This document shows, one piece after another, positions 19,401-31,400 of a stretch of DNA of 64,000 nucleotides. The notes under the pieces were generated by a model. It saw nothing but the letters and a program-made list of their open reading frames with translations, was not told where the DNA came from and searched no databases. Source of the stretch: Artemia franciscana (lineage: Eukaryota > Arthropoda > Branchiopoda > Anostraca > Artemiidae); contig NC_088868.1 of the NCBI RefSeq assembly GCF_032884065.1, positions 7,025,129 to 7,089,128 on the forward strand. The letters are read 5' to 3'. How positions within the stretch are numbered: the first letter of the stretch is position 1; every line of letters starts with the position of its first letter. A program made the position numbers and the translations under genes.

Positions 19401-22400
19401 AAATATCATCAGGAGCAGTAGGGTTCAATTGATGCATCTCTTGTGCCTCAATTGCATCAGTGTTTATCCTTTTTCTCTTCAGTATTTTCCCATAGTTAAT
19501 TGTTAGTAGCGCTCTTATTGTTAGTGAAATAAGAAATACCATGAATATTGTGATTATAATATTATACCATGAGTTTGGTGAGAACAAACCGTACTGGCTC
19601 TCCACGTATTTCAATCTTTGGTCTTCGTTAGTGAATAAGGGTATTTGCATATCTAACGCTTCCTTTATTTTTGTTAATTGCATTGTACCTTTGATCTTTT
19701 CTATTTTTGGCCATATGGATGTTTTAGATTCTTCATCATTTATATTCGGAATCGTGAAGGACAAGTTTATTCCTTGAAAATTTATTATTTTTGGGCTCAT
19801 GACGTTAGTGCTGGTTGTGATTAGAGGTGTTTGGACGGTTGTTTCTTTAGTTACAAGTCTGCAACCTTGTTTGATTGTAATAGTCCCAACATCCTGTAAT
19901 AATATTTCGGTTCGATAGCTGGGGTCAATTTTTTCTGTATTGTTATAACAGGATAGAGTTCCCACCGTCTTTTTAGGTACTGTAAATAACCATAAGTCGT
20001 TCCGTAAATTAATGAAAGTTTCTCTTTTGGTATTTCCTATTAAGGCTTCACAAGAATCAGGAATATTTTGTTGCTGCGATTCCTTTAGGAATAGATCTAG
20101 CATGCATGATCCTATCTTTACGTTATATATAGGTAATGTAAGTTGGCAGACCAAATTTTTAAATGACACGCATTCTTTTAATTCTTCGGTATTTGCTAAC
20201 GCGTATTTTCTTCTATCTTGATCTATTAACATATATTCCGCTTCTGGGGTGATGCTCATGAAGGAGTTTGTCTCTTTAATGTTGATGGGAAATGTAGATA
20301 TTTTGTATAGGTCGTATATGGATTGTTGATTAATCAAAGGAATTGTGACTACAGCAAATAGTTGCTCATTGATCTCGGTAATATGCACCTTTAGTTTTGT
20401 ATAATATAAAAACAAGTTAGCTACTTCTGGTTCTACTGGTAAGTGGAGACCAAATGTTAAGTGAGTCTTTATTTCGTTTAGGATGTTCTTAAGATCCGAG
20501 GGATCCACTAAGTCGTAAGAAAGAGTACCTCCGGTTAGCTCAAATAACGCGAACTCAAATTTACTGACATCAGTAGCTAAGTTCAACAAAGACATAATAA
20601 CAATGTCTAGTGACACCATTGTTAGGCTGGAATCAGAGATTACTCTGTCTACTTCATTTTTTAAATAGTTCATTGTGCTGACTGTTCTTGATATTTTTTT
20701 GGATATAGCCTCGATTTTGTCTTTTTGGTAATTGGCTATGCTTGCTTGTATTTTTTGGACATGTAGTGTTGTATTCATGGCTGTGTTGAGTCTTTTAACA
20801 TTATCTCTTAGTATATTCAAATCTTCTTCGGTTGACAAACCGAATAGTCGGGAAGCAAGTTCTCCTACTATTGGGATTAGACTTGTTGATCGTTTATATT
20901 TACTTCTTCGGAAAAATACTTCGAATATACGTGTAGTGCTTTGTTTAAGTTTTTGTATTTCTGTATTGAATAGTTCAAATAACGCCTCTAACCTTTGTCT
21001 ATATAAGATAAGGAATGCCTGATGAGTTGAGACTTTATGAGCATTCTCCATGGTTAATTCCGGGAGGGGTTCTAATTCATCCTTTGCTGGTTCGTCAGCC
21101 ATGGCCAGTCGCGCGCAAGTTTTTTTACCATCTATTGTCCAACATTCTCTCCAGTGACCTTCATCTTGACATTTTTTGTCTCCATCCACACATCGTGTTC
21201 TTCCATAGTCTGTCTCGACAAAAGGGATTTGCCACCTAACTTGTATTCTTCCCTTTTTTGTAGAAGTCCATATCCAGCTAGTTGATTGCCATGGTTGCCT
21301 TACTGTTATTAAAATTTCATCGTTTTTAATTGGCATGAGTACACCAGGGATAGTGCTTGTAGTAATTTCTGATATTGAGGTATCTAACTCTATTGGTTGT
21401 GGGTCAGTCGTCGTGGGGTTTGACGAGGGGAATGTTTCTTCCACTTCTGTTATTGGGGTATGTTCAGTTTCGATTGTTGTTGGAGTAAAATCAGTTTCTG
21501 CTGTGGTTTCCTCGTTCTGAGTATCGTATTTCCAGAAAGTAGTCGTTTCGTATTTTCTTGCGGTGCTTTTGGGGATTTCCATTAATCCGCTCGTGCTTTC
21601 TTCGGTATAATAAGTAATACGTGGAACATGGGCGGTCGTGTTGGTTTTGGTAGCTTCCGTTGTGACGTTTATTATTCTACAGAAGTATTGACATTTAAAC
21701 TTGTATTTTGGTTTGCTGGTACCATTAGTGGAATTCAATTCCACTTCAATATTTTCTATACCTCTTATTATCTCTGGTATTTTATTTGTTTGCGTTACGA
21801 GGTCAGATACAATACTTGTTGCTTGGGTTTCAATTGTAGCGGTTTGCTGTGTATATTGGGAAATACTGGTTATGTCTCTCGTTTCAACCTTCGTTGGTTT
21901 TATTTCAGATAATTCTATTTTTTCTTGTATTGGTCTGTTCTTAGCATTATTAATTTGTTTTGGTCCATTCCATAGTTCTTTGAAGAAATTCCATACTGTG
22001 GGCAATTCGTTCAATAACGCATATTGTCCATCGTAAAATTTTCTTTGTCTCAGTTGTGTTTTTTTTGGCTCAATTGTATTTTGGGTCTCTTTATCGACAT
22101 CTGAGTTTTGGTCATCTTTAATTGACCTTCGTTTTCTTTTTTCAATGGTTTTTCCGAATCCTATAGCTTTATCGATTTCGGCCATTTTCGTATCAAAATC
22201 ATCTACTATTCTTTTTGTTTTGACCTTGGGAGAGTTAGGGGATGTTTCTTTCTTTTCCTTATGATTGTTTTTGCTTGCTTGTAGTCCCTTGTCTGATTTT
22301 AAAAATTGAAAAATTGATTCTTTTAGGTCAAATGTATTTTTCTCCAGTCTTATAACTTGTTGGAACAATGTTTCAAATGGTTTAGGGTCTAGCTTCATAA

Positions 22401-25400
22401 AAATTTTCCAAGCGTTGTTACTAGTTAGAAGTGAATTTTCGTGTTTGAATATTATCCCATGCTTTACGACATCTTGTGTATGGGCACCTACACACATGGC
22501 CATCAAAAATGTTAAGATCATCATTCTTATCTGTAATCAATATTTAATCAATTATTTCTGACAAAGTACGACAGAAAGAAAAAATGGATTGCGTGACGCT
22601 GAGATTTATTAAGTATTAATGGAGTTTTTCAATATAGATTTAAGGGGCTAATACGCTATTGTCATTAAGATATAGTATGAAAAAAATCAATTTAAAAATA
22701 TCAATAATTCTAAATTGGAGCTGAGAAAGGAAGTTATTTTTTTTTATAGAGTCAATTAACTTCAGTAGTTTGCGGTAACAAACTGTGATTAAGAGCGATT
22801 TGGCTCAATAGTAACGAAATTTTAATGTCTAATAGCAAATATTTTAGTAGTCTCGAGGGCAATTAATATATATATATTATCCGTGTACAGACCTTGGCAT
22901 GGGTTAGGACAATTTGGCTGTAAGAAAAGACTTCTTGATATATACGTCGCCAAACAGTAGGTGTATATACTGCCTTGTTGGTTACAGGGCGGTAGGCAAA
23001 ATTTTCAGATGCATAGTTGAGCAAAAAATAATTAAAGAATTTAATAGTATGTGTTTTTACAGCGAATAATGTTAGGCTAAAAAAAAATAGTTGTTGAATA
23101 AACCTTAATTTTTTGTTTAAATTGGGGATATGTAGTTTTCAGAATCATAATGGTCATATTACTATTAAACAAAGAAATGAAATAAAACCTTAAATGATAA
23201 CAAGTTGTTAGCGATCTTGGTTGAAATTTCGTTTTGAGGTCTGGTAGAGGATTAACTTTTATTTCTGTTAGTTCTTCATTTCCATCTGTTAGCTAACATA
23301 AGGAATTAGGGCAAAGCGAGTAAACATTACCATATCAGTTCAAATAAAAATTATTATATATATTCCTTTTTTTTAATTTAATAAAATATGGGGTAGGGCA
23401 GTGGTAAATGCTATTAGGGTTATACTACTAGATAATTTAGTATTTTAGTTAAAAGTAGTATTCTTTTTTTCTTTTCTTTTTTAATATCAGATAAAAGTAT
23501 GAAATAATTATTTGTTTATTATGGCCTAAATCTTAAGTTACTAATTTGTTATGGAGTAGAAATTTATTAGCCTATTTTGTTACAAAAAATTTTTGATTTA
23601 TGGTTTAAATTTGAATTTAGTTTAAATCCAATTATAGATGTCTTGATATAGTCTAAAGCTTAAAATGAGGGTTTGTAATTATATAATAAGATTATAAGGC
23701 TTAGTAACTATATCTCAAAGATATAGATCACAGCTTTCCTGGTATGCACTTTGGGAGATAATTATAGCTATGCCAAACTGGCACGAATTTGAGAGGGTGT
23801 CTTATTGAGGTATAATAGTTTGACTTTCGATAAATTAAGTGTTCTTTCGTATTTAAACCCATTCTAGCTTAAAACTACCTGGCTTAGTTGTAAAAGAAGA
23901 ACAACCTTTGACTTATGACTTAAATCGGTTTTAAATTTAGTAGTATCTTAGCCTAACTTAATTAATAAGTTGTAGGCTACTAGTCCTTTGTAGTACAAAT
24001 CTATATTGTACTTATTTAAAATGAGTTAAACTTTAGGTTAAGATTTTGAAAAGTTTCACAACTTGTTTCCTTTTAATTTTTTTTTTTTTTTAAAGAATGA
24101 TTGAATAAGAAAAAAAAATAAGCATTCTCTCATTATGCAGAAATACTCTCTTATCCCAATTATCTTGTCGTTAAAAAAAAACAACATTTTCTCATTATGC
24201 AGAAATACTCTCTTATTCCAATTATCTTGTCGTTTGAAGATGTGCCGTATAATTATGGCTTTTCGAAAAACCTTTAGATTTGATGTATTCACTACCTCAG
24301 GTAGATGTAAGTAGATTATAATTGAGGGTTTTATTACAGCACTTTGCATTTGGAATGAGACCCAGTCAAATTAAGAACAATGTTTTACTTTGTAAGTAGC
24401 AATATTTCAATAGAATGATGCGACTATTTTTGGTTCTTATAATAAATATAGTAGTTAACTTTAGTTAGCTACTAAATTAAAAGTTAAGTGTATAAGTTTC
24501 TTTTAAAAAGAAAGTTGTTTTCTTTTATCATTATATAAAAGTCTCGTTTTACAATACATTGTTCAGTTGTTTAGATGGGAAGACTATATTCTGTTATCTA
24601 AGCGAGATACATAAGTATACTTTGTGAACAAATGTTTATCAAATATAGTTATTGTGTTTTGATATGTTTTCAAAGCTTGTATTTTCAAAGCTTGACATTT
24701 GAAGTATTTTTCAAAGTTCGGACCGTGTCGTGAATCCATGTAGATCGCATAAGGTAAGAGATTGAATTTCGTTAAATGCCCTTGGGACATTTTTTGTTAA
24801 AATTATGCGAAGAAAAAAAATTTTTTTATTTTTTAAGTAGTAGGCTAAAGGTTAGTAGGCTAAGTGTTAAGTTTAGATTTTTCGTGTGTTATATGCTATT
24901 ACACTTATTTATAATAGTTTGTAAAGTTCACAGGTCCGGCGATTTTGGTAATTTCTAAACATATTTATCTTACTATAAGTATATGAATTAAGTTAGTTAT
25001 ACGAAGGTTATATGTTTTTTTTTTTATGTTAGTTTTTGGTAAGCGTAATTTATTTTGAAGAATCATTACCTTATTGCCATATATTTCCTGTTTCGTTCTC
25101 CTTTCTGTTCCTGAAACGTTTTTACTTCATTTGATTTGATTTGATTTTTTTTTTTTTTACTTTTAGTTGCATTTGGGGGTGTTTTTGTTCAAACTCTACT
25201 TCTGCTATTATCTCGTAATAGTTTTCTTGGCTTTTGGGTCCGAAAATTGATAGTAATTGTATCCCGTTTACAAGTTCTCTTCCAAATTTCATGTTTTTAA
25301 AATTGGAAGTTAAGGAGGGGTGAAGTTTTCGTGCCTCTTTCCTTAGCTTTTTTACTTTTCTTAGGTCAACTAACGTTAAATGTGGCTTCCAGTTTTCTTG

Positions 25401-28400
25401 ATTTACAATTCGTACTCCGCTTTTGGTAATTTCTTTCGAGACTTCTTCTATGATTGGATTTAGGCGCGTTTTAACTACCTCTTCGTTCTCTAATTTCGCA
25501 TATATAATTTGCTCAAAGAAATCTCCGATGCCTTGAAAATCAAGATAAAGTTTTTCATTTATGAAATTTTGTCTATATTTTTCTATGGTCTTGACAAAAG
25601 CACTTTTTACATGTTCAATTTCAGTATTATTTTTCAGATGCAATACTTTTAACGTTAGATGGAAGGAGTTTTGTTTGATTAAGGCTTTTGTTAACTTAGG
25701 GTTTGTTTCAATTACGTGTTTTTGCATTAATGAAGCATTCATCCTTATCTGAGGGTTTTTAACTTGGATTGCGAGGAAGTAATTCGGCTGAGATTCCATT
25801 ACTTCATATCTTTAGACCAGTCCAATTTCTAAAAAAAAATTAAATTGGGTTATATTAATAATTATTGGGTGGAGTTAGGCATGTTTTCATGGATAATTTC
25901 GTGGGATTAGTTGTTTGTTACTCAGAGGTTTAAAATTTTTGTAAAGTAGTAAGGTTGGGGATAACTTAAGGTTCCATTTAATGGCATGATATTTCTTTTT
26001 CAATTTTTGTTAGTTATAGGCAGGTTAGTAAGTTAATTGGCGGTTATCTTGGTACTGGTTTCTTCTAGAATCGCGTATGACGTGTTTATTAAGGTATTGG
26101 TTTCTATTCTCTGCCAACCAAATTTTTCATTTATTTTACACGGTTCTTCCTTGTCTACAAATTAGAAAAGTTACATAAGGGGGGAGGAAAAAATAAGGGT
26201 GGTAAAGGGTAAAAAGGGACCGTCTAGTTCATAATTTTCTGTTATTCTTAAAATTGGCCCACTATTGACCAGTAAATTGCACTGTGACTTTAAAAGGTAG
26301 GGGGTTTTAAATGTTAACTGGAAGTCCTTTTCGTTGATTCCAGGGCCGTTTTCCATGTACATTATGTATTTCTTTAGGAAAGTGGGAATATAGAGGCATT
26401 GCATGGAATAATTAATGTCCGTTTTTCTTAATATTTGCCGTATTTTCTTCCTGCATAGATCTTTTAGACTGAGTTCATCTGAGGTCGTGTGAATTATTTT
26501 ATAAGTCAATTCCTTACGAAAGCATAGTGGGCTAGCTGTGTCTAGGAATTTCTCATACACAATGATGTCTTTATCTGGCAAAATTTTTGATCCAAAATTT
26601 TCATCATTCATGTAGAATTTTGTCGTTACATTTATTAACTCCATATACTGTTCATCATAAATATAATGGCTTGAATTTTTTACAATTATTGGGTCAAAAT
26701 TAGTACTGTATCTCAAATAGTGCTCATATATTCCCAACAATATATTTTCATCTTCCACAATTTTGTAATTCACATTTAGTAGTAAGTCCAGAAACTTTAA
26801 GGGCCATATTATTTTGAAACCTGATTCTTGTTCTATATGCCAAAAATTTTCGCGTATTAAAGATGCTATTAAAGGATACGCAACGGGGGGCATCGCTCGG
26901 AGTAGGGCTGCGAAAGTGTATGCAGCATTCTTGTGCCTATAATCGTAATCTTTGCTCAATATTTCCAGTGAAAATGATCCGTATAATAGGATGATTATTC
27001 CGTGTATTAGGAGATCCTCGTTAAAAATAACGGGAACTTTCAATAATGAATATAAGGTATTATATTCCAAGTTCCTTACTGCATTAGTTATTGCAGATTC
27101 GAAGATTATTTCCCGTAGTTCATAGTCTATTACTGAGAGGTTTGGTAAACTTAGAGTTTTATTTGAAATCCAAAATTCTGGTCTCGCAAACATTAGGTCT
27201 TGGTTGGTTTCTAGGGTGTCGGTATTACTTAAGGTTCTTTGTCTCGGCATTTTCCTGGTTAGTATTAGTCACACGTATAAGCAGGCTAATTATCTAATGA
27301 GTAATTACCTTTTTCCGCCTTGAGTCCTTTTGGTGATTCGTCTAAAAAAAATTGTAGATTTTGTTTATTGTTTGAATTTTTTTGATTTTAATTTACCTTT
27401 ATATGCGTCTTTTTTTGCTTCTACCGATTTTTTCTCTTTAAGAAAATGTTATTTCCCCTTACTGCGTAATTTTGGGACGTTGGATCATACATAAATTTGG
27501 CGTAATGTCGGATTTCATCTAAGGGGCGGTGAATTCCTTCGTACTTAATACAATTTTCATTTTCCTCGATTTTATAACAAATTTTCGGTGGTCTACATTT
27601 ATCAATTAAAAGTAGGTCGGTTTGATTCGGACCCTTGCAAAACCAATAGCTTATATTAAATTTTTGTTGTAGTTTTCTTATTAATAGTTGAAGGCTTGTT
27701 AAGTTTTTTCCTTTCTTATTTTTATTTGAATATTTTATTTTTACTTCTCCTCTCGCGGGTCGATATTTAGGAGTATTCGCTAATTTTAAGCCAAATCTAT
27801 ATTTATGAGGTTCAAATTTTGTTAAATCGTAGTTGAGGTACCATGTTTCAGCATATACCTCTTTACCATTCTTATCCTGCACTAAAATCGCGGCCGCATA
27901 TATAATGTTTTCCTTAGCATGGATAATTGAAATAAATTCTGTATCTATAATGGCTTTGGACATATTTTGGTGGTAAATGGGGTAGTTAATAATTTAAGAG
28001 GGATTCAATAACTTGGGGAAATCGGAAGCGAGACGACGTTTCTAATTTTGCAAGTTACAAATTAGAAACGTCAAGTAAAAAGTGGAGAAATACAATGTAC
28101 ATGGATTTTTACTCAAATTCGTTCAAAAACGGGCGAATATTCTATATAATGGGAAGCATTGGTTGGTACAGCCTTGGTTAAAGCAACGAAGGAACGGCAA
28201 TCGGTAATTCGTACCGATACAGCGTACGAACCCGGACAAGGCTCGTACGCAGCATCCGCACCAACCACCGACTATTGGTTCTTGGGGAGTTTGGATTATA
28301 ATTTCCACTTGTTCACTTTATCACTGGCTGTAACACTGAAGAAGTAGCTTTCAAGGGGTCCTCTCAAGTTGTATGCGGAAAAGCAAGCTGAAACACGCTA

Positions 28401-31400
28401 AGCTTTTCCACCACAACCCGCAAGGGCGTCCGTTGTCGTTTAATCTCAGGTTGTGTGTATAGTAGACTTTCTTGTAATTTCGAATGTAATTCTAGTTTCG
28501 AAATCTAAATCGTCTGTCTATGCGTAAGGTTTAGCAATATTAATAAGCTTTCTAATCAACGTTTTGTTACAGCTGAGTTATACTTGTGGTAAGATAGTTT
28601 ACCAAAGCTACGGGTTATATTATTAGAGAAATTAAAGTTTTTAAGAATCATGAAGTGTCTCGCCTACTTATCTGGCGAAACGTTTAGTCGATGGGGCAGT
28701 TTTAATTTTAACCCTTAAGATAATCCTTAACTTAAAGGAATTATTTTAAGAAAAATGTTAATGAAGCAATTGCACTCATGCGGTTAATCTTAGCAAAAAT
28801 GTGATTTTGAACTCACTTAGAATAATGAGCACTCTTTGAAGATAGGCCAATTTTTCACTTGGAGTCTTTCAGCTTTCCTGAAAGGTACTTTCTTTTAAGG
28901 ATGTTTTATTACGGGATGGTTTCTTAGCGTAATTAATTGACAATTAGCAAAAAAAAATGATTATTTTATTATTATTATTTTTTTTCTTTATTTTATTTAG
29001 GACTGGTAGATTTTCATTTTTCTTTTATTAATAATCTAATTTATCTGGTTTTTTGATAACTCGGCCTGACCTTGTTGTTACCTTCTCTTCAGTAGACTCG
29101 GTTTTTTTCTTTGGCTTCGCTAGCGATATCAAGTCAAACTTTTTATATTGTTTTTTAAGAAATTTTTGACCTTTAATTTGTGCCTTTTTAGCCTGGGCAG
29201 TTGCACTCTGTGGTCTTGTTCCTTCCACATCTTTGGGCTCATTTGTGCCTGATTCACTCTCAGTATCTGAGGAACTAGTTGTAGATTTAGTATCTGGTTC
29301 TCTTGAAGTAGAAGTTTGAGATTTCGGTGTAGATCCAGCTCGACCTTCGTAAATTTCTTCACCTCGTGAAGTGGAGGGTTTATTGATTGACTCGTCCTGT
29401 TGATCTCTGTGCTCGGGAGAATTGAACGATTCTTGGGAGCTTTGGGAGGATTCAAATGTCTTCTTGGGGTGCCTCCACTGCTTGAAAGCCATGTCTTCCG
29501 GGGGGTGAGGAAGTGTTTGTATTAAGGTTTCCTTCCAAGATACCCAGTCCTTTGGTTTTGCCTTTGAGACGGTTATATCGTGATATTGTTGTTCATCTGT
29601 AGCTGGATTAGTATCAAGTGTACTTTGTCTAGTTTTAATTGGGTAATTAATAAGATCCATGGCCTCCCGCAATGTTTGTCGCTGCGGTTGGTAGACCTTT
29701 TCTGACTCTATGTCACCAGGGGTCTGTATAGCCTTATTTAATTCATCTTGTAACGAAAAGGGTCTGTCTATTGGTGTGACAGGGTTTACCAAATCATCGG
29801 GGAAACGTTTTGGTGGAAAAGGTGTCGAAATTCGATCCGGGAAAAATTGCGTTTGTGGAGAAATTGTATAGTCCAACTCTTCTGATTCTTCACTGGAAGA
29901 GGAATCGCTTTTCCTCCGTCTCCGCGTAACGGGGGTACTTTTTGGGGGGGTAACCATATTTGTCATGGTTAGAAATTCATTAAATTTTTCTTCGTCACTA
30001 CTGTTTTCAAAATATCCTTGTTTGAAATTAAAAGGTTTAAGCTCACTTAATCTAGAGCGAGGTGGTTGATTTTCGTCCTCCGAGGTATTTGATGTTGAAG
30101 GTTGAGGGGTCCATGTTTCTGTGAATTTTGCCCTCTTTATACGACTAACGTGGGTTTTATAGACTTTTCCTGTTTTTGGTTTTAATAGTTTAAATGTAAC
30201 GTTATTATCATACTTTTTAATTATTCTTAACGGTCCTAGGTACCGGTCCGAAAGTTTCTTGCCGTCCGATTTGTTTTCGTTCTTTAAGTAAACGCAATCT
30301 CCTACTTGGAAATCGAGTTTACCTTTGACATTAGGAATATTTTTTGCTTCTTGCTTTCTGTTTGATCTTTCTATTTCTTGTTTTACAAGCTTATAAGTTT
30401 TCCTCATTCTATTGATAAATTCTTGTTTATAATCTTGAGAATCATTATAAAATTGTCGTGACTCTATAATTTCATTATAAGGGATTCTAAAGTCTCGTCC
30501 GAATAATATATAAAATGGGTTATCGCGAATGACCTGGGAGTAAGCTGTATTTATTACATTTGTTAAATAAGGTAAGGTATCATGCCAATCCCTGCGATTT
30601 TCTTTCGTGTAAATACTTAAAATATTAGAAAATAGTTTGTGTCTGTTCTCGATTTTCCCATTGGCCTGTGGATGATAAGGGGTCGATACCAATTTATTTA
30701 TTTGAAGGAAAGACATTAAATCCTTGGTTACTTTCGCTACAAAATTAGGGCCGTTATCGCTTAATACTGTATTGGGGATACCGAAATTAAGGAATATTTT
30801 AGCGAGAGCTTTCGACGTTGTATAGGCGCTTTGATTTTTTAATGGTTTAGCAAAAGTGAAACCAGAAAAATGATCAATCACTGACAGTACACAGGTATGT
30901 CCTTCATTAGAAGTGGGTAATCCTCCACTTGTACCATATAAATCAAAAGAGACTATGTCAAATGGAAACCGGGCCGTAGGCGTTGTTCCTATCGTTGGAT
31001 TCGGGTAGACTTGGGGATTTTTTCTTAAATTACAGGTTTCACAATTATTAACATAATTCTTTAACTTTGTTAAGGCTGAAGTAACGAAAAAGTATTGTTT
31101 TAATTTATGGAATGTCTTATCTAATCCCAAGTGACCTCCTACTTCAGAATGAAAGAATTCAAAAGCGGGTTTTTCCAAAATTTGGGGTAAAACTGGTATA
31201 ACGGAAGTTTGATTTCTTTTATTAGTATCGGTCATTATCCTACATAGTATTTTTTCGTCGAAATCATAATAATAGTTATCAATTTCTTTTTTAAAAGATT
31301 TCATTTCATCAGGTAACTCTTTATCATATAAGAAATATTCTATTAGAGCAGCAAAAGTATTATCTTTCTTTTGATATATTTTTATAGAATTCAAGGAAAG

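Noticed and set aside
19541-22036. Several + strand ORFs of 60-111 aa
   Set aside because: Antisense shadows of the env frame.
25561-25752. 63-aa + ORF
   Set aside because: Antisense shadow of the 2H phosphoesterase ORF.
28123-28347. Cys-rich minus ORF and a + ORF at the structured segment
   Set aside because: Both overlap the palindromic structure; composition explains them and neither resembles a family.
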